NCBI GenBank assembly: GCA_963210315.1
Contig: OY723291.1
Span: 682,001-746,000 of the forward strand
DNA from: Rhynchopus euleeides
Lineage: Eukaryota; Euglenozoa; Diplonemea; Diplonemida; Diplonemidae
Direction of reading: 5' to 3'
DNA length: 64,000 bases
Shown here piece by piece: positions 51,901 to 62,129 of this stretch (position 1 is the stretch's first letter; each line of letters begins with the position of its first letter). The translations under genes were made by a program, and so were the position numbers. The notes below the pieces were generated by a model. It was given only the letters and a program-made list of their open reading frames with translations. It was not told the origin of the DNA and ran no database searches.

Positions 51901-52951
51901 AGCTATGCAGCCAAATACTGCTGCCGTGAGTGAGGTGCTCGCAGCGTGTGGGGCGCTGCGGGCGAAGTGGGGGGTTGGCTGGGACAGCCAACATGGCGCT
52001 GTGCGTCGCGTGCTTCTTCGCGGACCACCTCGCACGCGGGAAGACCCCGCAAGCGCCGAGTCAGTCCGCCCTGACCGAATGGTGGGCGACTGCTGGAGGG
52101 TCCATGGGACTCTCCACGGCAGAGGTGGCCGTACTACAGGATGAGTGCAGGATTGAGTAGGGTTTGAGACCGCCTGTCCCCCCCAGCCCCCCACCCCAGG
52201 TACCTTAGGTGACTGTAAATAACCGACTCCCGACTCCCGACTCCTGACCCCCAAACCTTATTTACAGCCCTGGGGGGCGGGGGGGGATGGATGGCGTCTT
52301 CCCTGGGAGGGGGGAGGCAGAATCTCACTCATTGCACGGAGGGCTTGTCGGGGGAAAGCCGAGAGTCAATGTGTATGAACAGGGCGGAGTGGGGCTATTT
52401 TTTCGATTCTCGAGAGTGAAGGCAAAGGCAATCCACGCAGCCCACTACTTGTCTTTTTTGTGGTCACCACAGTAGAGGATGTACTGTCTGGACAGGGGGC
52501 GATGAACTACATCTCGACAAACAAATGCCCCTCCCCTGTCTGTAGCTCAGTTGTTCTTCATTTTTGTGAGACCTTGTGAATTCGCCCAGGCGGTATTACC
52601 CCACCCTGGTGTGTTTTCGTGGCGTGTCGCCCTTCCCACCTTATCTTCTGTTCTTCTTCGTTGCAAACCCGAATTGCAAACCCTTCGAGCCCTGCCGTTA
52701 ATGCAACTGCCGTGTCTCCCACTTCGCCTTGCGATGGATCGCGCGGGGGAGAGGGAACGATTTCATGATTCAACCACACCATTTTCATCACCCCACCCCC
52801 CCCCCCCCACCCCCTCGCTCACTGGTGGCTTCGCTGCTTTGCTAGCGAAGGTGAAGTGGAGTGCACTACCCACCCTCGACCCCCGACCCCAAGCAAAACG
52901 AGGCGGGATGCAGATGTGTGAAACGAGCTTTTTCTTTTTCAACTTTGCTTT
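49000..52951. other. 4-kb region without a recognisable gene
   Basis: Simple-sequence rich: CCACCA runs (50159-50180), a CA microsatellite (50771-50792), G runs (50968, 51140), GACTCCC tandem words beside TAAATAA at 51170-51200 and 52214-52267, the 229-bp element, and one copy of the GTCGAGAGTGAA repeat (52406-52475). Confidence 0.6.
51679..51907. mobile_element. 229-bp palindromic MITE with 7-bp target duplication
   Basis: Ends CATAGCTCTCAGT (51679-51691) and its exact inverse (51895-51907). CAGCCAA stands directly on both sides (51672-51678 and 51908-51914). The interior is built of GGATGCATCC and TGCATGC palindromes, including TGTGGATGCATCCACAAA followed by its inverse. No coding capacity. 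Confidence 0.87.
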
Positions 52952-53012
52952 GGGGTTTTTCGCTACGGGGTGGTCGTCAGTGCATTTTTTTTGATGAATT
53001 TCCTGTTGAATA

Positions 53013-53955
53013 CAGGGATAGTGGGTGACTTTCCAAATTCAGCAAAAAAGCCGGTTTTTGCCGGTTTTCCCGTTTTCCGTTTTTTGGCGCCGTTTTGGCG
53101 TTTCCTGTCCGTGTATGGGGTGAGCGGGGCACCTGCCCGCATCCCGACTTTGGTTGCTTCATAAAGCCGACGGACACCTCACACAGCACCCCACATACAC
53201 CCTGTTGGAGATGTGTGAGGTGCTGTGGGAGAGCAGGTGTCCTTTGCTACAACACCATCCGGCCGTGCCTCCAGCCCTGGATCTGTCTCAGGAACTGTAG
53301 GGCAACGTCAGGAGTGCCAGAAGGTGCACGCCAAGCCCTTGAGAGACCACTGCTGGACAGGGGGGCTGAAGGGGAATCCCCGGACTTCGTGCTCCAACAG
53401 CACCGGGCGAGGCAATTCTCACACACACAGAAGTGCTCCTATCCTCCCTTGGGGTGCCGGTTGTCAACCTGTTGAACTGCAGGAACTTCGCCCACGCCTT
53501 CCTGTACACGGGACCAGATGCCAAGTGCGTTGCTGTACTGTTCCTCCATCGCGTCAGCTTTTTGTGTGCATGTCATAATGCCTGTGTGCGCCTGAGGGTA
53601 CTGGGACTGGTATACTCATGCAGCAGTCACTCAAGTACGCACATCCCGAGACAAAGTCTTTTCACACGTGATATAAAACTACGTATTGCGATAAAAAGTG
53701 GACTTTATCCACTCGCCACACCTTGGAAACCCTCGGGCAACACATATTTCCCTCGCTTCGCTCGGGAAATATTCAGACATACTCCCCTCGCTTCGCTCGG
53801 GAAGTATTTTTGCCCTCGGATTCCCAATCTGTGTGGCTCGTAAAATAAAGTCCACTTTTTTTATCGCAATAAATAGTAAATTTTTTTTTTGAAAAACCGG
53901 TTTTGGCAAAAACCGGTTTTGCAAACCGGTTTTTCATTAGCACCCACTGTCCCTG
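53013..53955. mobile_element. 943-bp non-autonomous hAT element nested in the MITE
   Basis: Ends CAGGGATAGTGGGTG and CACCCACTGTCCCTG (imperfect inverse). GTTGAATA flanks both sides exactly (53005-53012 and 53956-53963), the 8-bp duplication of hAT. Inside, AACCGG-rich inverted words lie near each end. The middle (about 53560-53200, minus strand) has scattered peptide-like frames such as HFCVCENCLARCC broken by stops, perhaps a relic of captured coding sequence. A further palindrome sits at 53685-53870. Confidence 0.92.
53685..53870. mobile_element. 186-bp inverted-repeat segment inside the nested hAT element
   Basis: ATTGCGATAAAAAGTGGACT at 53685 is inverted at the right end (AGTCCACTTTTTTTATCGCA, ending 53870) with two extra T. 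The interior holds inverted and direct CCTCGCTTCGCTCGGGAA words. I could not read a target duplication, so it may be a third insertion or a part of the hAT element. Confidence 0.7.
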
Positions 53956-54905
53956 GTTGAATATGTTGAAAACCGACGAAGAATAACGACCAGCGAAGAC
54001 CCCCTTTAGCGGTGTTCACTATGGGTTCTCACGAATAAAAGGAGGGAGGGGCGCGATCGGGGGAGTCAGGGGGACGGGGCACGGAGGGGTGGGTGTGAAC
54101 CGCCGGGCATGCCTCTACGAAAAGGCTGCTGTGCCTCTCGCAAGGCAGCCACAAAGGCCCCACCACCACCACCACCACCACTGCCTCTGGGAAGTTCAGA
54201 AAAGTAGAGGGCTCTGCGCAATTAGGGAAGAGAGCCGCACACAGCGGTGCCCACACCGCCAGAACACCCCCAGGCCCCTGAACTTCCCACCCCGCCCTAA
54301 AAGCCGGCTGCTTCGCCAAGGGGGATGCCCGTTGAGGGTGGGACAGAAAATAGAATCCTCATTGAGGGGTGTGGGGCAGGCGTTGGCGTGTTCTCAGAAC
54401 ACAGCAACACCGCACCACCACCGCCCTATGTCCAAGCAGTGGCAGAGAGAGCGTTGGCCTTTTCTTTGTCGCGTTTGGAGTTGGTTGGGGGTGGGTGAGT
54501 GGGTGGGGATCGTCCCGGATCGCAAGCTTGCAGTAGTGTGGAACGCACCGAGCACCTGATTTGATGCAGGATGCAAGACGGGTCACCGCACAAACACAGA
54601 CACGTGAATACCTTTTTTGAGTGGAGAAACGTGCCGAGGACACACACCCTGTGTTCAAAAATGCAAAAAAAACTCAACTGTGCACACAACACACATCACA
54701 CACGAATCATTCTTTTTGTACATTTTGTCTCGAACGCACCGAGCACTCGCTCTGAGTGCGATCCCTCCACATGCAACACACAGGGAACACACACACGGGG
54801 ATAATTGTTGCGGTGTGGACCGCACCGAGCGCCAGCTCTTGATACGATCTCCACAAAAACAGACATTCAGCACGAAACTGCCACACATGGCAGGACATCA
54901 CCTCA

Positions 54906-55793
54906 TCACCGGCTGACGGACGTTTCGCTACTGCCGTTGCGTGCTGCGAGCTCAGTGATCTCCGCCACCAGGGATTCTGATATGTTTGTCTGCAGAAGTG
55001 TGATATCGGTGATGACAGTGTTCACCTGGAGGACTGATTTCAACTCCTTCCCGGTCAGCATGTTGAGGGGGTTGTGCGACAGGTCGACGCGTCGGATGAG
55101 GCGGTCCCTCCGGAGGGCCTCCAGCACCACGAGGGCAGCGTCGTGCCTCAGCGAGTTGTGCGGCAGCAGCAGCTCCGTGATGGTCGAGTTGACACTCAGC
55201 ACCTCAGCCAGACACTTCAGCCCTGTGTCCCCGAGGTAGTTGTCAGACAGATCCAATACACTCACAGGGCCTCTGCTGAACAGCTCGACAAGCGCGCTGT
55301 TCGGCCTGCAGCTATGCCGCTGGCAAGCCCCCTGGTAGGTGCTCAGGTAGGTGTGCTGTACAGGCGGCGCGGCGGGTGGCGCGTCACTCTCAGCAGGGGG
55401 CACAGGCACCTCAAGGCAAACCAGGGGGAGCGACCAGAGATATCCACCGAACTGCACACGGCAGGTGGCACCGACACCACGCTGTATCTGTAGCACGACG
55501 CCAGGCACGGCTGGGCTGTTGAAAGCGCGTTCCAGGTTAGGAGCCCAGGCGAAAGGGGATACAGCAACGACGGCTTTGGCGTCAGGGCGCAGTGCCACAA
55601 GAAGGCCTTCAGCCAGGCCGTCGGTATGGCCGCCCCCGCTGAGGGCGTAGCCGTGGTTCTGGTCGGGGGCGGGAAACGGGTTGAGGCAGCAGGCAGGCAC
55701 CCAGTGGGTGCCGCTCCCAAACTGCACCTCGCAGCTCTCGGTGTCGAGGCAGCGCACCTCGCCCACCACGCGGCAGTCGATGGCCTCAGACAT
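54906..55793 (-). CDS. LRR protein with two N-terminal SH3/Tudor-like modules
   Basis: 295 residues, intronless; the ATG at 55793 follows TCAAG. Residues about 5-45 and 95-135 look like two related small beta-barrels (GEVRCLDTESCEVQFGSGTH … LNPFP, and VVLQIQRGVGATCRVQFGGY … LEVP), similar in pattern to MIB/HERC2 or Tudor-like modules. Residues about 175-285 are leucine-rich repeats of the ribonuclease-inhibitor type (VLDLSDNYLGDTGLKCLAEV, ITELLLPHNSL, RRVDLSHNPL). Such LRRs bind proteins; small ones of this type are frequent in flagellar and cytoskeletal proteins of protists. No signal or membrane segment. Role unknown beyond a binding scaffold. Confidence 0.8.
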   Translation of the reverse strand: MSEAIDCRVVGEVRCLDTESCEVQFGSGTHWVPACCLNPFPAPDQNHGYALSGGGHTDGLAEGLLVALRPDAKAVVAVSPFAWAPNLERAFNSPAVPGVVLQIQRGVGATCRVQFGGYLWSLPLVCLEVPVPPAESDAPPAAPPVQHTYLSTYQGACQRHSCRPNSALVELFSRGPVSVLDLSDNYLGDTGLKCLAEVLSVNSTITELLLPHNSLRHDAALVVLEALRRDRLIRRVDLSHNPLNMLTGKELKSVLQVNTVITDITLLQTNISESLVAEITELAARNGSSETSVSR

Positions 55794-56077
55794 CTTGAGG
55801 CGCCACGTGAAGCGGCCGTCGTCCCGGATGGCATGCTCAGCCCTTTGGCTGTGGTTTGGAGGGGGTGTGTCCAGACATCTTCACGCAGGATACAACAGAC
55901 AATGGAGAGGTCAGCCAACAGATATATGACGGGCTGGCCAGGCCCCAGCCCTCCAACTTTGTGTTTTGAACAGCTCCACCATAATGACCGTGAGACAATA
56001 GTTTTCACACAACACGAAGCGTGCCACAGTGAAAAAGATAAGGCGTTGTTTGTGCGCCAAACCTGGATGCACAAACC

Positions 56078-56560
56078 TCACGTGTTTTGCCTGTTGAAGG
56101 TTGGTGTGAATGTGCGCACAGTCATAACAACAAGGCAAGGTAGATTGCGTTTTGTCACCTTTGTCACAACATATCCAACAGGCCAACACGCGGGAACCCC
56201 CGAATGATATTGGAGAACAAACCTCAGGAGAACGCAGCTGCCTTCTTGGATCCCGTGCGGATTTTCCTCCGGCGACAGGACGACAGGCTCATCCACCACC
56301 GCTTCCGAAACGAGGGGATCGTCACAGCGCTGGCAGTTGCTGCCAGCGGGGTCGGATCGCTTCTTCGAAACCACGATGCCACTCAGCCCTGCTGGGGGAT
56401 GCACGGTGGAGTCCTCACCCCCCCACGTCACGCGCCGCAGCAGCTCAGCGTAGCGCTGGGGGAGGCTCTTGGGAACCTCATCGGCGTTGATGAGCTTCTT
56501 CTCCGTCTCCTGGATCATGCACCCCACATCGAGCGCCTTGGGTTTGAGTCGCTTCTTCAT
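56078..56560 (-). CDS. Unrecognised protein, 3' end uncertain
   Basis: A 160-residue frame with an ATG at 56560. The first 110 residues look like real protein: a basic start (MKKRLKPKALDVG), a Lys/Glu helix (IQETEKKLINADEVPKSLPQ), a CQRC pair and an acidic PVVLSPEEN segment. From about 56230 on, the composition changes to that of the flanking DNA, and a possible donor (GAGGTTTGT) lies there, so the last 45 residues may be read-through into an intron or 3' region. No domain recognised. It sits between the LRR and POP4 genes on the same strand. Confidence 0.5.
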   Translation of the reverse strand: MKKRLKPKALDVGCMIQETEKKLINADEVPKSLPQRYAELLRRVTWGGEDSTVHPPAGLSGIVVSKKRSDPAGSNCQRCDDPLVSEAVVDEPVVLSPEENPHGIQEGSCVLLRFVLQYHSGVPACWPVGYVVTKVTKRNLPCLVVMTVRTFTPTFNRQNT

Positions 56561-57531
56561 CGCCGCAGGTGCTACGGCCCGCAGAAGAGGCGGGGCACCA
56601 AATCAGGCAACACCGATCAGCAGCAACAGCACAGCAAGGGAGGGGGGCAGGGGGGAGGGGAAGGACGCCAGCGAGGCCTCCCACCCTCCCCCCGCCCCCG
56701 TGCACGCTACGCCACTGTCCCTTCGCCCCTTCGCCGGCCCTGGTTCTGCTGTTTTTTTTGGCACAGCTGAGGGAGGGAGGGGGGGGGGGGGGGACAACAA
56801 AGTCAAAAAATATAGCCGGTGAAAAATATGGACTTTTGGCAGGCTTTGCTTTGCTGTGCTGCCGAGGGGAAGGGGGAGGGGGGGGGCGCCTTGTATCTCC
56901 TCTCGGAGGAAAGGCGTTTGCTGCGCGTTGAGTTGTTGTGAAGTGAAGTGAAGTGTGTGGGGTGTGTGTGTGTGGGGGGGGGGGGCGCGGGGGGACGTGT
57001 GTGTGGGTGTGCGTATTTCAAACGAAGGAACAAATCAACCTTTCAGACGCGAGGACTATCCCAGGCTATGTCACAAACAGGTGGGAGGGGGGGGGGAGAA
57101 ACGGGGTGGGGCGATTTGTCAGTTCGCGCGGTACTGCTGTTGCCGCTTTGCTGTTATTCCGGAAGAAATGTGATGAGGTGTGTGTGTGTGGGGGGGGGGG
57201 GGGGAAGGGCGGAGAGGAGGACAAGCAACAGCTTGTGTGCTTCAGTTTCCGCTTTCTGTGTACATGGCGATACAGGTAAACAATGGAGCGAAGCAAAAAA
57301 AATGGCAGAAAAAAAAACAGGTCCCTTGTGGTATGGCAACGAAGAGTGTAAAGCCTGGCGGATGGTGGGTGCGTGTTGGATTGGTTGGGCAGAGGGGATG
57401 CAGGCGATGTGTCAAGTTGGAACCGGGATCCAGAGCGGGGGGGTGTAGGGACCTTCCACGCTTCAGCAATGAAAAGCGCACCGCCACAGCCTAGAGAGGA
57501 AGGGGGGGAGGGGGGGGCGAGGGGCTGGCAT

Positions 57532-58438
57532 TCAATCATCGAATCGATGTGCTGTCACTTTGCAGCTAGGAGGATGGGAGGCCTCATCCTTGCGGAGGTG
57601 CTCAACTGCTTCAGTGTTTTTCTCCGTGTCTCCCTCAAAACCCTCCCCTCCATCTGCAGAGCCACCGCGAGCAGCAGAACAGAACAGCAGTTTCTCGAAA
57701 TGCCGTCTGCGCCATCAGATAGCCAACCTCACCAGCACACAGGTGGAGGCAGGGCAAAACCACCACCCCCACCCCACCCCACCCCACCCCCACCCCCACC
57801 CTTCACCTCCGCTGGAGGAGGCACCGAGGGCCGAGAACGCACCGATTCTGAAACTGCGGCGGCAGCAGCAGTTCCAGAGTGGCGGTGCGCTTCTGGAGGG
57901 AAACCCTCTTCGGCGCACCCCCCCTCGCGGTGGGGCTGAGGGCCAGCAGACCCTGCGGCGTTTCGTGGACGACAATCGCCTCCTTCTGAACGCAGGCAGA
58001 GTCCGGTGTGCTCAGCACGCGAATGCGCGCTCCCACGAGCTCTATGGAGCCCAGCTGCGCCGAACCACCTTCGGGAAACGCCTCGGTGACATAGTCTGTC
58101 CAGAAGGCGTGCAGGCGTGTGGCATCGCTGTAGGCTATCTGCCGGAGCGAATCCGCCAGAGGCAGCGCGTCGTGCACAGCGCGGTGGGCGCGCGTTGCGA
58201 TGTGGCGTGCGGCATGCGGGGTACGCCGGCGCAGGCGCCGTATCCTCTTCTTCTGCTTCTTCACGACAACATATCGCCGGGTGCCGCCCAGCTGATCACG
58301 GCATGCCCGCTGCAGGCTTTTCTGTGCCCCTTGGGGCACGTCGCAATGCTCCACAAGAATCCCGTACACAGCGTCAGCGGCAGCATTGCGCTGCACCTGC
58401 TCCTCTTGAGATGCGTACCCATCGTCATCATCGTCCAT
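57532..58438 (-). CDS. POP4: RNase P/MRP subunit POP4 (Rpp29)-like, two exons
   Basis: Exons 58438..57807 and 57706..57532 encode 268 residues. Residues about 1-70 are acidic then strongly basic (KKQKKRIRRLRRR). The Sm-like core follows: SIELVGARIRVLSTPDS, KEAIVVHETPQGL, APKRVSL and LELLLPP, the order of Rpp29 (DLHGA, GI/ETxxTF, PK). Exon 2 adds RRHFEKLLFCSAARGG and an acidic tail; the junction is phase 2 across a 100-nt intron (donor GTGAAG, acceptor GGCGCAG). The open frame extends upstream only to a GTG, so the ATG at 58438 after CATCCAG is preferred. POP4 binds the catalytic RNA of RNase P and MRP in the nucleolus. The core is well supported; exon 2 is inferred from frame continuity. Confidence 0.78.
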
Positions 58439-58559
58439 CTCACCCTGGATGACCCCGAAGGGGGACACCTCTACTGCCGCAAGAGGGAGAGAGACGGGGG
58501 GGACAGGGGTGGGGGGGGCGGGTGGGGTGTTGATGTCGGCAACAAAAGCACTGCGAAGG

Positions 58560-59985
58560 GGGGGGGGGGGTGGGGTGTGGGGCGTAGGGGGGTGTGAGGG
58601 GGGCGTCCCATGGCATGGCGTATGTATTTTTTTTGCGGAGTCAAACCGTGACTTTTGAGCCGTGCGAAAAAGCAGCGCAGCCAGGCGGGGAAAATATAAA
58701 GACTGAGAAAGACGCAGAACAGGGGTGGGTGGGAAGGCTTAAGCACCGGAAGGGCTCGCGCGCCTTTTGAAGTTGCGAAGGTTTGAAGCAGGGAAGAGAA
58801 AAATAGGCGGAAATAAAAGCCAGGAAATACAGGAACCGACCAACCCGCAACCCGTGAATCTGCAGAGAGGAATAGAGGTGTTGCCACTGCCCCACTCCAA
58901 CCCCAAACCTAACCCCCCCCCCCCCTCCCCTGCAGGGACCAACCACTTTGGCAAAGCTTCAGCGGTCGCGTTTGCCCCTCCCTTTCGGCAACCTCCTGTG
59001 TATACAATATGGCGTGCCAGCATGGCACGAACACGAGACAAAACTATCTGTGCCCCCGCTGGATCGTAAACTGACAGTAAAAACGAGACAGCAAACCAAT
59101 TACTGCCGAAAGTTGGTTTGTTGGAACGCAGACCCCCTACTCTTTGTGTACACCACTCCCCGGTCTGATGAGGTGGTGTGAGTGGGGCCGCATGATCCAG
59201 CTAAAGGCACAGAAAGTTTCCCCAGTTGGCTACGCTGAGCTAACAAAAAAAAACAGAAGAAAGACTGGAACTACTGCCCCGCGGAAAGCCTGCCTTCCGG
59301 TGGAACCCCTCCACCGAAAATCGTACTCCTTTCTTTCGCTTGATTGGAGACACCCTGTCCAGCAACTGTGGGAGAACAGTTCCGGATTACTTTTTTGCTG
59401 AGCGCACACCTGCTGTCTCAAGGCTGTGTTGAGGCCCTGTGAAGTGGCATGAAGGTGCTAATCCAAAAAATCAGACGTACGATTTACTCCACCGCCATCC
59501 ACCCCCGAGGAGGGCTGCCTGGTAAGGGTATAGACACGCTCCGGAAGGGGGTGTGTGTGTTCACCTTTGCAGCACGAGTGAAGGTAAAGGCAATCCTCCC
59601 AACACACACACACCCTCCATCTGACAACTTGCAATGTTTGTCCCTTTTGTAGCCACTGCACCGGATACGACAAGGCAGCTCTTCGGAGGGTGGGGACTGC
59701 TGAACTGATTGTCGAAAGTGAAGGTAAGATAAGCCTCCTGAGAACACGGCTATCATGAGAACACGCAGGTGTGGGGGAGAGAGGGGCACACACAGCCTTT
59801 TGCTCTTTGGCGAGATCTCCGCGGGGAGTGGATGTCTCAGCAACACATCTCGAAGTGTTGCAGGCTCGCGGGCCTATTGGAAGGCACAGCAGCGAGTCAA
59901 AACCCTACTGGGTTGCAAAGTTGACGCCTCAGTGCTGAGGGAGGGGAGGGAGAGGATATCGTATTTGGAAGGCCGAAACCACAAT
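58560..59985. other. Intergenic stretch with dispersed repeats
   Basis: No gene seen. Holds the partner of 22695 at 59208-59250, the partner of 14805 at 59345-59455, and two copies of the GTCGAGAGTGAA repeat (59570-59690 and 59705-59735), plus G runs near 58560. Confidence 0.6.
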
Positions 59986-61553
59986 TATGGCTTACGGTCT
60001 ACGTAGAGTCTACTTAGACTCTAACCCAAGATTTATTAGAGTATAATTAGAGTTTCAGAAACTCTAACTACACTCTAATACTCTAATTATGCTCTAATTA
60101 GAGTCTAATTAGGGTGTTATTGAGAGCATTTCGAGGTGAGATTACACCCAAGAGAAAGCGCCCAGACCACGCGTTACAGGCGCGAGCCGGGGGAGAGGGG
60201 CGATATGCCGAAGCGGGCAGTGTCTGAGAGCTCCGTCAGCAGCAGCAGCACCCTGCCAAGGTCCGGCAAGTGAGGAACCCAAAGCCTGCACAGAAGGTAT
60301 CTGTGAAAATCAGACGCTCCATAGTCACATTACAGCGCACGTTCGAATGAAACATTGTGGAGAGGTTGTGGTAACAGACACGCACACGACCTGTGCGGAG
60401 GTGAGATGTGGCTCTTCTCGCAGCAGGCACCGTACGTAAACACTGCCTGCTGCGGGTACTGCTGCTCCTTTGTGTTCGAGTCCCTTCATTGTATGAGGTT
60501 ACAAACATAAACATGCACCGAAGCCGGCAAAGCCGAAGGGGAAGAAGGCCACCTACTCCAGGCCACGCAGGAGAAGTGGCTGTGGCAGAAGAGCTACCTC
60601 CCACCGGCCTGCAGCTGTTTTTTTGTTTACTTCGGGGACCCTGCACATGCGTGTCAGGTGGGAGGGTATCAACTACTTCTAGACGCGACCCGAAGGCTGC
60701 TCGTAGTGATCATGATCTAGGTTCGTATGAGTCTCCAGACTTGGTTTCACCCTTGGCGCCGTTTCTGCCCTGGTGCTACCAGAGTGGCTTGCCATGCCTA
60801 CAAGGGATCACGGAGACGCCTCGCCATCTGTTCGGGACTCCTGATGCAATCACCCTTCATGGTCCAGGGGAGCCACCCCTGCTGTTTCATACCCTGGCAC
60901 AAGTGCCCGTCATGGTATGAGAAGCCTGGGCAGTTTAAGGTCGTGCCCGGGACCTTGGTGGGAGGTGCCAGGCTGTTCTTTCCCGATGTCAACCCTGCGG
61001 ATCGACAGCAAACGCGAATGTGGCAATGATCGACGTTGATATGAGCAATGACGCCTCCAAGTCAAGACTCTCAGAAGGCCAAAACTGCGTTGACAATGAG
61101 GTGGCACATCGTGCTCGGTGTGGTCCCACACATACTCGAAAGGAAGGTGCCTCCGCTCTTGGAGCGAACGGGAACGCTCTTGCACTTGGGCGTGGGAGGG
61201 TGCCCAGCCAAAGGTTTCTCACAGATACGTTCCCCACAGAAGCAACTGTAGAGGCTGCTGCGCTCCCAAGCATACACAGATCGACATGACGCACGCAGGC
61301 ACACTCTCCCAGAACCCAAGACCCTCCCTGCCCCTTTTCGTGACCCCTTCCTCTCCCACAACACAGGCACGTCACTCTAATTAGGCGATTATTAGGGTAT
61401 TATTAGAGTCTAATAATACCCTAATAATCGCCTAATCAGACTCTAATAAATTCATTTTGACTCTAATAATCGCCTAATTAGAACTCTAATAAATCTGGCT
61501 GAATCCCGAGACTCTAATAAATACCCAAAACTCTACGTAGACCGTAAGCCGTA
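59986..61553. mobile_element. 1,568-bp inverted-repeat element with 6-bp target duplication
   Basis: Ends TATGGCTTACGGTCTACGTA (59986) and the inverse of TACGGCTTACGGTCTACGTA (ending 61553) differ at one base. CACAAT stands on both sides (59980-59985 and 61554-61559). Subterminal zones (60000-60125 and 61375-61535) are packed with ACTCTAATTA words in both directions. The 1.2-kb middle is GC-richer and has scattered plus-strand frames (for example 60727-61029 with CCFIPWHKCPSWYEKPGQF) but no complete gene. Confidence 0.88.
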
Positions 61554-61853
61554 CACAATGAGGGAAAAAAACGGTTCTCCCTGTGTTGCTGTGATTAAGC
61601 TTTACTTGTTTGGCTGGGGGCGAATCAACCGCGGCCTTTGTGATGTTGGTGTTGAGGGCCCTTGTGGCCCACAACTCTTCCAGAGAATTTATCCGCCTGA
61701 ACGTGAAGAAGAAAAATCTGAAACCTCGATCCGGGCGGGGCGGGCACAGTGAAACATCACGACCATCGGGGGACAGACTTGATCTCTCCCACCTTCATTC
61801 GCCATGCACGTCGTGTGCCGGAGACGCCTGGACACACCGAGATGCAGGAGGTG

Positions 61854-62129
61854 TTACTCGCGTAAACGCTTCTTGCGCCGGGTCCCTGTTTTGCTCCCAC
61901 GGGATGACGAGTTCTCCGCGCGGCCCTTCGCATCGTTGCTCATGAAGGCCCGCATCGTGCTGAGATTCACAACGCTGGACCCTTCAATGCTGGGGAGGAG
62001 GAGCTTGCTCTCCATGGCTTGGTACTGCTTCTCCCACTCAGCTCTGTCGGTTGCAGCACTCACCTTGATGTCGAACAGCGGGGCCGTGCGGGACACCTCT
62101 TTGGACACAGACTTACGCCGACCTGCCAT
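61854..62129 (-). CDS. Small basic protein, unrecognised
   Basis: 91 residues. The ATG at 62129 starts MAGRRKSVSKEVSRTAPLFD; the open frame upstream crosses simple sequence and is not used. A central stretch (WEKQYQAMESKLLLP) is helix-like, and the C-terminus is a basic Ser/Arg/Lys tail (TGTRRKKRLRE) suggestive of nuclear localisation or nucleic-acid binding. Even composition and position in line with the other minus-strand genes support a real gene. No family recognised. Confidence 0.6.
   Translation of the reverse strand: MAGRRKSVSKEVSRTAPLFDIKVSAATDRAEWEKQYQAMESKLLLPSIEGSSVVNLSTMRAFMSNDAKGRAENSSSRGSKTGTRRKKRLRE

Larger units (their letters stand above)
52952..54003. mobile_element. GGGGTCTTCGC MITE, copy 3, split by a hAT insertion
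   Basis: Ends GGGGTTTTTCGCTACGGGG and CCAGCGAAGACCCC, flanked by CTTT on both sides (52948-52951 and 54004-54007). Without the 943-bp insertion at 53013 and one target copy it is about 100 bp, the size of the other copies, with the shared GTCAGTGCATT and CGACGAAGAATAACG blocks. Confidence 0.88.

Noticed and set aside
53225..53578. Plus-strand frames inside the nested hAT element
   Set aside because: No transposase features; the minus strand shows only stop-broken peptide fragments.
60440..60480. GTTCGAGTCC resembling a tRNA T-arm
   Set aside because: No acceptor stem, D-arm or anticodon arm fits around it.
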